From: Ziziphus jujuba
Taxonomy: Eukaryota; Streptophyta; Magnoliopsida; Rosales; Rhamnaceae
Reading direction: 5' to 3'
NCBI RefSeq assembly: GCF_031755915.1
Contig: NC_083387.1
Location: 26,787,001 to 26,851,000, forward strand
DNA: 64,000 nt
The position numbers and the translations under genes were made by a program. Below the pieces are notes generated by a model, which was not told the DNA's origin, ran no database searches, and saw nothing but the letters and a program-made list of their open reading frames with translations. Below are positions 47,601-60,262 of this stretch, piece after piece (the first letter of the stretch is position 1; the number at the start of each line of letters is the position of its first letter).

Positions 47601-50600
47601 CCATAACTAACTCTAATTTTCCCTGCAGGATGCAGAGGCATATGCTCACTTGTTAAATGTTCTTGCACCTGAACACAGCCAACCATCTGCATTGGCGGCA
47701 AAAGATCCTTTGGAAAGAGCAAAGTTAGTACTTGGACATGCAGATAGGATGGGTTGCAAGAGATACTTAACTGCTAAAGATATTGTTGAAGGCTCACCAA
47801 ATCTTAACCTTGCTTTTGTTGCGCATATTTTCCAGCATAGGTGAGAATGACCCCCCCATTTTGAGAAATATCTATTTTTTATTTATTTATTTATTTAAAG
47901 TGACTAGTTTTGCAGTGAATAAATCTCTGTAGAGCTTCACAATGCATGCTATATGAGGCTACAACCACAACCTTAATGGCTCGTGAGCATGTTTTAGTTG
48001 GACAAAATCTTCCATTGTGATGTTAGCTGCATTTATATTTGAGTTCCCTAAATTTGTTTAAAATTTTCTAACTCAAAATCCTGCACAGGATTTTATAATT
48101 TTTGCGATACTTAAATTTATGTTTAGTTAGTCCATAAAGAATTGATAATTCATATGCTTTTCTCTTTTACTTTTACTTGTAGGAATGGGCTCTCAACTCA
48201 AACAAAGCAAATATCTTTCCTGGAAACTTTGCCAGATGACACCCAAATCTCCAGAGAAGAAAGGGCATTTCGCTTCTGGATGAACAGTCTTGGAAATTCA
48301 TCATATATCGACAATGTCTTTGAAGACCTTAGAAACGGGTTAAGTATTTTAGTTTATAATCAATTTCATAGTACTTCATAAAAATCTTTGAAAATAATAA
48401 GTCAAATTCTGTTCAGCGATGTTTCCAACACAATTACCAAGTAACTTCTGTCTTAATTCTCATAATTCAAACAGAACGAAGTCAGAAACTTTAGCTTCTA
48501 CTACATGTTGAAATGATTGTTTTTTTTAGAAGTTTGATATTTCCTACCATTTGACTGTGATATTTTATCCAGTGCTAAGTGAAATTGGTTGTCTGCAGGT
48601 GGGTGCTTTTGGAGACACTAGACAAGGTTTCACCAGGAATTGTTAATTGGAAGATTGCAAATAAGCCTCCAATTAAAATGCCATTCAGAAAAGTAGAAAA
48701 CTGCAATCAAGTTGTAAAAATTGGGAAACAATTGAAGTTTTCCCTGGTAAATATTGCTGGAAATGATATTGTACAAGGGAACAAAAAGTTAATACTCGGT
48801 ATGTATTCTGGTAGATCTGTCACTAGCACACTAGAAATTATTAGGAAATGACTTTTAGTTTTCTTTTGATAGCATTCTTAAAATGCACCAAAATGAATTC
48901 TTCAATTTTTATCACGACTCAAGAGTGAATAATCTTTACTATGCTTCTTTAAGAGTTTTGGCTTTTGTCTTCAGCATATTTGTGGCAATTGATGCGGTGC
49001 AACATCCTCCAACTACTAAAGAACTTGAGATTCCACTCTCATGGGAAGGAAATCACAGATGCTGATATTCTAGAATGGGCCAACACAAAAGTCAGCAACT
49101 CGGGAAGCCAGAGCCGAATGGAAAGCTTTAGGGTAACATTTCTTTTGCTATGCTTCTTATTTCATGTACTATAGTGCCTGATACTGATAGCTTTCCCTGA
49201 ATGCTTATGCATACATGAAATGTAACTTTGTATTCACTAAAGCACATAAGTTCAAGTTGTGATTTTTCTTTTATAGTTGAATTACCATTTTTTCTTCAGT
49301 AAACAGGGAACATTGAAATTCATTAGATGTTACTATTTTACTTTTACAGGACAAAAGTTTGTCAGATGGCATTTTTTTCCTGGAGCTGCTTAGTGCTGTG
49401 CAGCCTAGAGTCGTCAACTGGAGTCTAGTTACAAAAGGAGTGACTGGTATGTTTACTTCTTTTCTACATGATCAAAGTTTCTTGAGTAAGTCATACTCAG
49501 ATAGAGTTTGTGTATGTTATTTATAGTTATTGTTAGTTACCATCAATCCTAAAAGTTTATAACATGTGACCTCCTATATATAGACTCGTCTAGTATTGGA
49601 CAAAACAAAACTTTACACGTGCAACATATAGATTGGTTCAGGAATGTGTCTAAGCACATATAGACTCGTCAAATATTGGTCAAAAAGTGTGTTTTAAACA
49701 ATAAGTTAGCATAAAATTTGGCCTAGTGAGATTCAAACACATCAATCCTAAAGCTTAATTTGTTACAAAGTGGATCCAATTATGTTTGCCAAGCCAAACA
49801 TAAACACACCGTAACATGATTCAAATGGAAGAACTGATTGCTTCAAATGGACTTATCATGTAGAAATCATTAATCATATAGTTTGCCTTATACTAACTTT
49901 ATAATGTAGAATGACAGGCTTATTATTAACTAAAGCACATTCTTCAATAATTTCATTGGTTGATGCAAATCTTAAATCTGAGATATTGACTACTGCAATT
50001 CTTTATTTCTTCTGTTAATCATGTTTATAAACTTGGATGTTTGTCAGATGAGGAGAAAAAGATGAATGCCACCTACATAATCAGTATTGCAAGGAAGCTT
50101 GGATGTTCAATATTTTTGCTTCCTGAAGATATAATTGAGGTACTTCTGCCATTACACATATTTTTGAAAACAGGAAAAGTAGGCATGGACATCATTTTAC
50201 GCACTTATGAGTGCAATTGTTGCCCAAGTTTGTTTTCCATGAAAACCAATTATGACAATTGGACTTTCTTTAAAAGAAATCTATTATTCTACACATATAT
50301 GATATCCTATAACCGCATTGTCAAATTCTCAACACATATGATGACCACTCGGGTAATTAAGAAAAATTCATTATGTTAATTATATTTTGTGGCAAATAAC
50401 GTTTTTCTTCAGTTTCATTTACCAATGTTGACTAGGCAGCATACACCAATGAACTTGTAGTTTAGGTGGTCAATAAAAGTTAAGATGGTTGGTTCAATAC
50501 TTGTCTTTTATTAACTCTTGAATTATTTACCTCTGTAAGAAAACATCTGTGAAGTCTAGTCCTCTCCCAGTTTTCTGTTCACTTGCCTGGCTGCTCTTCT

Positions 50601-50949
50601 TCTTTTATGTTGAGGGGAGGTACTACAAGTGACTTCCTGCTTGAGGAAGAAATAGTAATCTTAGGATCAGCACTAAATGAAAGTCTTTCAACGAGAAACT
50701 TCATGCATTTTTGTTGTTCATCTGCATTTGCCTTACATACATATGTTGTTACATTTTTGTCAGGTGAATCAAAAAATGATCCTTACCTTGACTGCAAGCA
50801 TTATGTATTGGTACTTGAAACAACCTGGTGAAGAGAGACCCACTGGAATATCAGATAGCGAGGGCTCCAGTCAATCGGAGACAATCTCAAATTCAACAAC
50901 AGATGACTCTTCTTCTGAATCATCATTGGAGGAGCATGGACATTTATAA
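44606..50949 (+). CDS. FIM: Fimbrin (plastin) actin-bundling protein, 665 aa, 14 exons
   Basis: Exons: 44606-44692, 44794-44964, 45518-45759, 45852-46023, 47000-47038, 47250-47318, 47431-47547, 47629-47840, 48183-48338, 48599-48798, 48975-49132, 49350-49446, 50048-50139, 50764-50949. The frame is continuous across all junctions. The N-terminal region (about 1-115) replaces the calcium-binding EF hands of animal plastins. Four calponin-homology domains follow at roughly 118-237, 265-372, 390-497 and 510-620. Markers include [23 protein letters not shown] (CH1), [14 protein letters not shown] (CH2), [11 protein letters not shown] with DLRNGWVLLE (CH3) and [12 protein letters not shown] with [11 protein letters not shown] (CH4). 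A Ser/acid tail closes the protein. Length is close to the usual 650-690 residues of plant fimbrins. It cross-links actin filaments in the cytosol. I cannot assign it to one Arabidopsis FIM gene. The exon 4 donor is duplicated in frame. Confidence 0.96.
44993..45155. repeat. 78-bp tandem duplication in fimbrin intron 2 (period 85)
   Basis: ACAACTTCCATTCTATTCAT to ..ATAGTGGAAGTC occurs at 44993-45070 and 45078-45155 with a single C/T difference, so the duplication is recent. Confidence 0.92.
46024..46126 (+). repeat. 51-bp direct repeat containing the fimbrin exon 4 splice donor
   Basis: GTATGTGTTAATGCTTTTTC.. at 46024 is repeated from 46075 with a few changes. Each copy begins with the donor sequence GTATGT. 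Confidence 0.9.
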
Positions 50950-53900
50950 ATAAACAAACATATATATGATTTTTATGGTAGAGCTTTTGCTGTCTCGAGC
51001 TCTTATGGATTCTTTTTCTCCCCTTTCTTTTCTTCATTTTCTGGTTAAAATTTGATTGCAAATATCAGTGTATGACATATAGGAATTCAAGTGTTTTCAA
51101 AGCAAAAATTTTGTTAAAGCAAATTTCATATGTGAATAGCTATCTCTCCTCCCCCATTTTGAAATGTATCTGAATTGTCATTTTGCTCCATCGAATTTCG
51201 TACCAATATATCTCACCTCTTCTGCTCTTTCCTTGTCTTATATACAAATCATTTTAATAACTCATTTAATTAAAACTCAAAAGTGTGTAAAATTCTTCCC
51301 AATGCTCTGACAAATAAATAAATGTAATAAAAAAAATGTTAAAAAAAAAAATGAAATTTTCCCTCCTTTCAACATTTTATTGTTCCTGTTTGTTTGCATA
51401 CATAAAATGAAGGAAACCAACTTATTTATTGCAGAGTGGTATTATTTTGGAAGAATAAGGCCATAAATTTATTTATAGAGTATTGTTGAGTTGTGATCTT
51501 TTACAGTTTAAATTAACTGTCAATTGTTGCACACAACATAATATTTTGTCAGCTAAATGGGTTACAATTTTTATAAACATATTATTGAAAATATTTTTCT
51601 CACTAATATTAGTATTATTATTATTATTACAGCTAATCTCTAGCTAGTTCAATTTGGTTGCTAGCTAGCTAGCCATTGCTTGTCTTTATTATGCCATGGA
51701 TCCAGGAATAGTGCTACTGAATCACTTTAACTAGAATAATCCATGAATTGCAAGACCCATGTCCATTGGACAGTACTCCATTTTTTTCTTCAAATTCAGC
51801 CTCCTAGATTTGCCAATGATATTGAAGGAAAATGCCAGGGAAAAAATTAATGTCAAAGTTGGTTGAATTTTAATTTCTAGGTTGATGGGTCAGGCATCAT
51901 AAACAAAGTTAGATACTTTTAATTCATATAATTATTAAATAATTTTGATAAATAGAGAGTATGGAAGACACCTGTTGTTGAGTCAAAAAGGCAATTGGGT
52001 GGTCCAAAAAGTCCTGGAAATTTTAAATATATATATATATATATATTTATGTATGTATATATATATATATATATAAATTAATTAAGAGCATGTGGATCCT
52101 TGTTATCTCAACATAAAGCCTAATTATGAGTTGGTTAAAGAGTCTAATTCTAAAGCTTAATTGTTTGTATGTCAACTTGCAGGCAAAATAGGCCCACCCA
52201 TGTTCTAAGTCCCCTCTACTTTGGCTTATATACTCAAGGCCATCAATTCCTCTATACAAGAGAATAGTGCTGTTCTCCTTCTTTCTGGTGTTTGGAATTT
52301 TGGTTTGCTTGTCTTTCACTTCACAATTGTTTCTTCATAATATTTTTCTTTAAAGTTTATAATTTTATGCCCTTGCCACTTCTTATATATATAATATAGA
52401 ATTAGTTTTATTAACTAATTAATTTGTTCTGATGAAATACATATTCTTCAGACCCAAAGGACAAAACATGTGATGTTTCAAAATTTTTTTAAGAGTGTGG
52501 TAGCCAGAGAGAATATTATATATGCAGCAAACATGGAAAAGAAGAGAAAAAAGGAAAGCCAAAAAAGAAAAAGAAAAGCACAAGGCATAATGTATAATAC
52601 AAGCACATTAGAGAGAGGTTTCAGTCTCTCATTTTTGCAGAAAACAAGTCAATTTCTTGCATGATATTGTAAGCTAGATCGTTTGTTTATTTTCCTCACA
52701 ACTTCTTGTGTAAATCAAATTGGTATTTGTTTTCCCAAAAAAAAAAAAAAAAGATAAATTGCATGGATGAGATGACCTTGTTCTGCTACCATAAGAGTTA
52801 TGCTTCAAATTGGTACAACATACCTCTCTGTCTATCTCTCTCCCTCTAATCACCAAATCCAATCACAACAAGAATTGTAGATATTGATTAGTTTGAGGTT
52901 ACACTAATTTGGCTGAGATGAAGATGTGAGCCAAAGAGCATAATTGTGGTTTACAAACTGTCACTTTCTTTAATACATACCACATAACCGATGTTCAAGG
53001 AAATCCATTAATTCTTTCTTTTATATATGGCACATTAATTTGGAGGTGATCGTGAAAATGATGTTAGGAAGTGATCATGAGAATTATGTGAGATGCAAGG
53101 TGGAAGTTAACGTCTCAAACACACTAGCTAGTGTAGAAATTTTGTCTTCTGTGATCGAGTATATATGTTAAAATATAAATATTGAACCAAATAATGATCA
53201 TATTTTCATATGAGTTTCATTAATTAGGTAATCTTTAATGGATATATATGTTTTTGATTGTTGTAATTATATATGATTTATTTTGTTTTACTTTTCTTTT
53301 GCTATCTAATCTAGCTCCCATTGTAAACCTACATATATAAACTTCGTAAAAGCTTATATAAAAAGCTCAATAAGGTGAAAACCTACATTTTTTAGTATAC
53401 TAATTAAACCTTATTAAAGATTAGGAATTGTTCTTTTCAAAAAAAAAAAAAAAGATTAGAAATTGTTATATATATATATATATATCTTCTTTTAAGGTGT
53501 TGATGAATCTTTTTTATCACCTGTGTGCTGATATCACCAATTATATGACAAAATGTTATAGATTTACTTTCTTGATTTGTATATGTTTTTTTAATTTTAC
53601 TTTAGAAAATTAAACGCAATTTAAAATAATTTATAATTTTGATGTGACTAGTGCCTTTTAGACAATTTAGTTGGCAATAATCAATGATAATATCTCTTAT
53701 ATATTGAGTTTAAAACCTCATGTTAAAATCTCTCATCTTTGATTTACCATAAAAAACAAAAAGCAACCAAAAAAAAAACAAAAAAAACAAAAAAATCTGA
53801 TGTGAACTACAAATGGGACCCCTTATATTCAATGAAAAGCAAAATAATCTTTCAATATAATGGATTACTATTAAAGGTTAATATTCCCATATGAAATTTG

Positions 53901-54433
53901 TAGATTTAAAAAATAAAAGAAAATATTATATGCAACTAATTAATATTTTTACCAAATCAACTTGGATCCTATTGATAATCATCCTCTTTATTATTATTAT
54001 TATTATTTATATGCTCATACACTTTACATTGATGAATTTGTTGAAGATCTTTCAACTATATTATTTTAATTTAATTAGAAGAGTTATAACTAATAAATTA
54101 GGGGACCTAATTAATTTCCTGAATAATAACTGCTGAAAAAATACGTCCACAAAGCAAAACTCAGACTCCAATATATTCAAAATTTACCAACTGCTTAATT
54201 TTCACTCTACTGCATTTTTTATTTTTTATTTTCTCAATACGTCCAAAAAGCCTAGAAGTCTAATTGATAATATTTGCTCACAGAAGCGAGAAATCATATT
54301 ATAATGTGCTTGTTGGTTAAGGAGAAAAGTTTCATCTTTTCTGTTGTTAATGTATTAGGCTATTTGCTAAGACATAATAATTTTACGTCAACGTAATTAA
54401 TAAGAACTACGCTTTTCAAAATAATAATAATAA

Positions 54434-54490
54434 CAAGAAGAAGAAGAAGAAGAAGAAGAAGAAGAAGAAGAAGAAGAAGAAGAAGAAGAA
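54434..54490. repeat. (AGA)n microsatellite
   Basis: About eighteen AGA units in a row, following an ATA-rich start. Confidence 0.95.
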
Positions 54491-55144
54491 CTACACATAT
54501 CCATTTCTATTTCATGATTTCTATATTAAGACTTTGACTGTGTTATATACATATATTAGGATTTATATGTTGGTACAGATATTTAGGATGACGTATAAAA
54601 ATTTCAATATAGACCACATATACATTTAATTAATGGATAGGACTTGAAAACCAATTTCTCAACAAACATGTATAGGACACATAACGATAATTTTAAGAAG
54701 AATTGTACACCTAATTAATACATTAATTAAGATTTTTTATAATTGGAAGCTTTATTAAACTAGAAGCACGCAGATGTAGGTGTAGTTTAATTTATATATA
54801 ACTATAAACACAAATTCTTTTTTTTTTTTTATAAATAATTTAAACATAAAAATTTTAGAATAGCCGACTTCACCAGCCGGTCCCAGCGAATTTATTATAA
54901 AACTAGCACACAGAGAGGGAGAGCGATAGAGGGGACTCAAAATTTTTTTTTTTCTTCTTTTTTTCCGGAGTATACAGCAAGAGACAAGATTCTAAGCGTG
55001 CCAAATAATATTTTTAAAACAATTTTAAATCTCATGCAAATTAACCAATCAAAAGGAAATTAATTAAGGTATTTGTAAGAATTTGCAAAATCAATCACCA
55101 CAAAATTGCAGTGTGTTTATATATATATATATATATATATTTCT

Positions 55145-55256
55145 TTCATTGCCCTTAATTTTATTTGTTTTGGTCTAAGTTCAAATTAAAATTTATTTTT
55201 TTCATTGCCCTTAATTTTATTTCTTTTGGTCTAAGTTCAAATTAAAATTTATTCTA
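55145..55256. repeat. Tandem duplication, period 56
   Basis: TTCATTGCCCTTAATTTTAT.. to ..AATTTATT occurs twice back to back with very few differences. Confidence 0.9.
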
Positions 55257-55557
55257 TCAATGAACCAAATTTGTACCCGAGGGCCTCACTAAATCACTCT
55301 TTCCATAGAATTCGAAGAAAACAAACAAAAAACAAAAAAAGTCACTCTCTGTAACGTGGCTGTCACCAGCCACACACATCATCACTGTTTTCCTCACTCT
55401 TCTACTGCGTTTATATATCCACCAATAGGATTCAAACCTTATTATACATATATATACATTAACATCAAACACCAACAAATAAAATAGTTAATATTTTAAT
55501 CAATTAATTAAAAAGTTAGTTATAAAAATAAGTGATAAAGAGAGGTAAAATAATAAG

Positions 55558-55626
55558 GTCCCACAAGTAATCCAAGTGGGCAAAGGAAGCATGTGCATTC
55601 ATATGGTGGTTGGTCCTTTATGCAGC
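55558..55626 (+). promoter_or_regulatory. Conserved upstream block of the IBH1-like gene, with TCP-type site
   Basis: Starts GGTCCCAC, which fits the class I TCP consensus GGNCCCAC, and continues with AATCCAAGTGGG, CATGTG and CATATGGTGGTTGG. The same order of phrases occurs at 63931-64000, 8373 bp downstream, within otherwise unlike DNA. Conservation after duplication suggests a functional promoter block; the TCP reading is motif-based only. Confidence 0.6.
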
Positions 55627-56195
55627 CCCACAAAGCCCCCTTTTTTCATCTCCATAAAAACTTCATTTTGAAAATGAAAGAGGAAATTTCATTATTATTC
55701 AATTCCACATTCTCTTCTAACTTTTCTGTATTTACATATATATTAAAAAAGCTTGATTCCCCAACTCTCTCCTTCAATTCCTCTTTAACATCTTCCCTTT
55801 TCAATCTCATCAATTCCTCCATCTTCACAAGTTTGGTTTCCTTTATATAATTTCCCTTCCTAATCTAATTTTATTCCCTTTTTTTTTTTTTTTTTTTCTT
55901 TTGGGGGATAGATATGTTTTATTTTCTGGGTGTACCTGTGTTTAGACAATAGTGTCAGAGATGAGAAGCTAAAATCCTATCTTTTTGTCCTTTTGAGTCT
56001 TGAACAAAGGAGGACCCTCTGTGTCAGAAAACCAAATCTTTTTTTTTTTCATCTACAAATCTTCTTTGTCCTCCTAAGATCATAATTGAAAAGCTTAATT
56101 CTGACCCTTCAAACAGTTAGTTTGTTGCCACAATTCTTAACTGCCAAAAATAAAAACCCTAATTTTTTCTTTTTCCTATACTTGGTTTGGTTTCC

Positions 56196-56693
56196 ATGAA
56201 TCCTCCTCGGAACCCGCCTTCAAACCCTAATTCACTCAAACGAAGGTTCACCAAAGTGTTCCTTAAAGCTTTGAAGAAAATATACAGGCATAAATCCAAA
56301 ACGTCATCATCTTCTCCGAGAGAGATCTGGAGACGATATCGAAGAGTAAAGCTTGCTGCTGATGCATCCATGGCTTTCTCAGTTGGGACGAGGAGACTTT
56401 GGAGTCAGGCGGTGCTGTGGAGGATTCGAAGCCAGGCCAGGAACCGCGCTTTTGTTAAAAGAATTAGCACTAGTCTTCGTGTCAAGAAAAGATCTCTGAA
56501 AGGGAAGAAATTGGAAGAAGATCATGATCTAATTGATGGTTATGATAACCAAGAAATTAAGCTCAGGAAGCTGGTTCCGGGTGGTGCAGCCATGGATATT
56601 TGCAGCTTGTTGGATGAGACTGCTCATTATGTAAAGTGCCTTACCACTCAGGTAAACATGATGAGGAGAATTGCGGAAATTTACTCTACTTGA
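56196..56693 (+). CDS. IBH1-like atypical bHLH protein, 165 aa, single exon
   Basis: Intronless. The N-terminus is basic with RRFTKVFLKALKKIYRH. Then comes the family stretch PREIWRRYRRVKLAADASMAF, followed by WSQAVLWRIRS and a basic linker. The C-terminal helix-loop-helix reads LRKLVPGG..MDICSLLDETAHYVKCLTTQVNMMRRI (about residues 124-160). The DNA-binding basic region lacks the usual His-Glu-Arg residues, as in IBH1 and IBH1-LIKE proteins. These act as non-DNA-binding partners that hold back growth-promoting bHLH factors in brassinosteroid-linked cell elongation. The exact orthologue (IBH1, IBL1 or a relative) is not resolved. The start is the first ATG; a TTG nine bases upstream is not a likely start. 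A copy of its promoter block at the window end hints at a tandem paralogue. Confidence 0.88.
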   Translation: MNPPRNPPSNPNSLKRRFTKVFLKALKKIYRHKSKTSSSSPREIWRRYRRVKLAADASMAFSVGTRRLWSQAVLWRIRSQARNRAFVKRISTSLRVKKRSLKGKKLEEDHDLIDGYDNQEIKLRKLVPGGAAMDICSLLDETAHYVKCLTTQVNMMRRIAEIYST

Positions 56694-57237
56694 GTCATAT
56701 TTGCTTTAGAAGTATTCTTTTGGACATAAAATCCAAAAAAAAAAAAGAAAAAAGAAAAGAAAAAAGAGTGAAAAAAAAAAAAAAGAGTGAAAAAAAAAAG
56801 TGCTTGTTGTTCTGAGTGTTATAGCCACGAATAAAAGAGGGGGAAAAAAAGGATGTTTTAAATTGCAGATTTTAATCGTAGAGAGAGGGGGAAAAAAAAA
56901 GAAAAGAAAAAAAAAGCCACAGAAAAATTTATGTTGTAAAATGTTTTGTGTTTTGAGCATGTTTGCTATATATTTGTGTAGTAACTGATAGATTCTTATT
57001 GTATTATTCCTGTCTCTGTGTGTTTTTGGAAAAATTGATGTCTTGTTTGTGTTTGATAATTCTACAAATTGGTGACAAAATAATCTAATCTTCTCTTCAT
57101 CATTTTCAGTAAGGTTCTTGCAATAGTTGAACTAATCTTTCCAACTAGCCATAGTCGGTGATGCTTAATGAATAGAAAACTGTTAAAAATTTTGGAGTGT
57201 ATATTTGCTTTTTCCACCCAAAAAAAAAAAAAAGAGA

Positions 57238-57263
57238 GGGGGGGGGGGGGGGGGGGGGGGGGG
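57238..57263. repeat. Uninterrupted G-run of 26 bases
   Basis: A homopolymer of G preceded by A-rich sequence and followed by TGTGTTG. Confidence 0.9.
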
Positions 57264-59989
57264 TGTGTTGTGATATATGCATATGTAGAGCAATTGAAGG
57301 ATATGTTTGAAACAAAAGGAACTTGTATCAAAGACTAAAAAGAGTACAAGTCACTTTCATTCGTTTCTTTGAGAGACAAAGGGATCCATATATATATATA
57401 TATATACACACATATATACATATATATATATACACAATTTTAATGTGTTATAAGTCATATAATATGATAAATATTAACAGTTATTACTTAATTAAGATCG
57501 CATCTCTAATAGTTATTATATTAGTACGATTTTCAAAATACCATATACATATATGTATGTATAATTCTATCATGAAAATTAGCAATGATAACCATTTGCT
57601 TCTTAAGTTAATGTATCTTTCATCTTTCCTTTTGGCTTATCATCAGAAATAATGCTTCAAAAGTAGTGATGAAATAATTGTTCTTTAGATATATCTTGTT
57701 ACCACTCATCCTTAAATTATGTTAATTTTCATGTGTTGATGTTGATTGACATGATCAACTATTTATTCTTAATAAGTACTGTAAGAAACCATTACCATAT
57801 ACATGTTACTAGATAGTGTTTTTGGTTCATATAGTGTTGTAGTTATGTATATACATACATATATATATATATATATATGCACATAAATTGAAGAGTATTA
57901 ATTATTGTGTTTTGACCTTGGAATATCCTGGCGAGTTACATCCAAGTTGCTTACTTTATGGGCAAAAATAGAGATTCTTCATTAATTGATGTGTGTACAG
58001 TGAATTGCAATGTAGGTAGAGATATGATGCATGGCAAGCTAGCATATTACATAGGGATAAAGTTTCGATATATTGGGGAACCATGCTGAAGTGATAAATG
58101 ATAAAGAGTACGAAGACCTTATTGAAAATATTTAAATCTAAAAATTTATAATTTTTAGTATAAGGTGAAAATATATTCCTAACATATCAAAATTCTAGAC
58201 AAAGACATTAGATGTAGAAATATGTAACTAAAATGATCAATTATTGTAAGGCTTTGTGAAATTGGGTGGGGGATTGTCTTCTTATATTTTTGTCACATCT
58301 TTTATGACTTTATGTTGGCTTGAGAATTGAAGACATGAAGTACGAATCTATAGTTTCATAAAACTTATTCATTTGTCCAATATGTGCTTGTCTTTTAATC
58401 AAAATATATGCGCATTTTTCTTTTTCAAATTTGTCTAGAGATCGTTTGGATTGATACATAAATATATTTGTGATAAATTCATTTAGATATAATTGGAAAA
58501 GTTCTATTTTTGTTGTGTCTAAATATATATATATATATATATATATAGATAGATATATGTATGTACGTATGTATGTATATTTCAGATTCATATATGAATC
58601 ATATGATCATAAACCTTTTAGGGTGTTTTAAATCAATATTGTTAATCATAGGCTATGTATATAAGATTCAAATTTCCAATTCAAGTGAGGATTTAAATTA
58701 AGGATATATAAGTGTACTTGATTATTTAAAATCCTTAGTTTACATATCACATCAAATACAAATAGTTTAATGGTTTTTAATAACTAAATTCATTTATTTA
58801 TAACTTTAACCATTAGGAATATCCTCGCCTACACACCATTGTAAAATTTAATGTGCACATTTTAAAAATCATTAATTGCACGAACTTAGTCTTCTTGCAT
58901 ATGCATGTAGATAGTCTGTATGATAATAATAATTTTCTTAAAACTGAAGATCTTTAGGACATATATAAATTGATAAAACAAAACAACAGTATTTCCCTTT
59001 ATGTAAATTATTTTTCAGTTTCAAAAATTAGTTAAAGCGTGTATTTTCTTCTGTAAAGTATAAACCACGGTATATATCATGCATACGGCAGATGGTAAAT
59101 CACACTATTTAAACACTAAAAAATTATTAATTTACACAATAGGACCTTTTGAAAATTATGTTTTGGACCATGTCTAAATCTTTGAAAGTACATTTAAAAG
59201 AAAAATATTGCTTTTTGTTACTCTTCAGCACCGTTTAATAATCATCATATGAACTATTGGTTTTAAGCAACAATTAAAATAGAAACCGAGAAGATAGGCC
59301 CTCTCAGTTTTTGTTCTTCTAAATACATTTCGCTTATCTATTTTCCTTGCAGTATATATATATATATATATATATTTTGTATATATTTGTATAAATTATT
59401 CCATTTTGAAATATTTCACTTTCAATTCCCTTTTCTTTTTCCTTTTCTTTCTTTCTTTCTTTTTTCCCTAACTCAAGTCTATTTTATATTAGTTCCTATG
59501 GAAACCTGTTATAAAATTTATTATTTTCTTGAATAATGGCTCTAAGTTCAAATCATTCGCCAAAAAACTCTTAAGTTCAAATTTCCATATCTCTAATATA
59601 AAAAGGGGGAAAAAGAAATATTGGAAATAAATTAAGCACCTATTTGAGAAGCTACCAAGCCCAAGTCACCAGGCTTGTCATTCCTAATATTTCATTTACA
59701 TTCACGAGTTGTTGACCTCAACTGTAAGCCCACTTCTAAATCTCTTCTATAAGCTATACGTTACCAGTTTGTGCCGCGATTTAAGAAGCTTGTCACAACC
59801 ACGTACCAGCACCAGCAGAAAAGCATATTAAAACGAAGAGCATAGTGGCGATTTATAGTAAATAATTCTGAAAATCCATGCACCAAGACCAAATTGAAAA
59901 GAAAGGGGAAAAAGAAGAAGTCATATGAGATCTAACGATACGGTATATATAGAATTAAACAGTATTAATCCAAATGAATTATTTACACC

Positions 59990-60028
<39 letters not shown>

Positions 60029-60052
60029 CTGGAAATTTTATAGTGAGGACCT

Positions 60053-60139
60053 CAGTATTAGTGACGGTTTTTTATAGTATTAATGATGGTTTTTTTATAA
60101 AATCGTCACCAATACTATGAAAAATCGTCACCAATACTG
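60053..60139. mobile_element. Small fold-back element or hairpin
   Basis: The left arm CAGTATTAGTGACGGTTTTT.. continues TATAGTATTAATGATGG. It pairs with the right arm, which carries ATCGTCACCAATACTATG and ATCGTCACCAATACTG, around a short TTTAT loop. Each arm holds two copies of the GTATTRGTGACGRTTTT unit. It may be a fragment of a fold-back or Mutator-like MITE or a small-RNA precursor. No target duplication could be fixed. Confidence 0.6.
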
Positions 60140-60262
60140 TGGTCCGCATGAGAACCATCCGCACCATAGACGGACTGTATATATATCCCTATATATATGT
60201 ATATATGCGCTATATAATTAAAGTTTCTTCATTAGTACAATTGAGGGTTAATTAGTTAGCTA

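Larger units (their letters stand above)
50950..55557. other. Intergenic DNA between fimbrin and the IBH1-like gene
   Basis: No supported coding region. It holds the fimbrin 3' UTR in its first few hundred bp and paired (AT)n runs at 52027-52074. An (AGA)n run lies at about 54434-54490 and another (AT)n run near 55118-55140. A 56-bp tandem duplication is at 55145-55256. A segment at about 52105-52200 resembles 61600-61680. Confidence 0.65.
56694..60262. other. Intergenic DNA downstream of the IBH1-like gene
   Basis: No supported coding region. Contains A-rich 3' sequence (56733-56800), a run of 26 G at 57238-57263 and several (AT)n runs (about 57388-57432, 57858-57878, 58525-58546, 59350-59374). 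An (AC)n-(AT)n compound repeat is at 59992-60028. Confidence 0.7.

Noticed and set aside
52470..52664. Lys-rich 64-codon frame after fimbrin
   Set aside because: It arises from purine-rich sequence and has no homology I recognise.
56187..56195. TTG as start of the IBH1-like gene
   Set aside because: Plant nuclear translation rarely uses TTG, and an ATG lies nine bases downstream.
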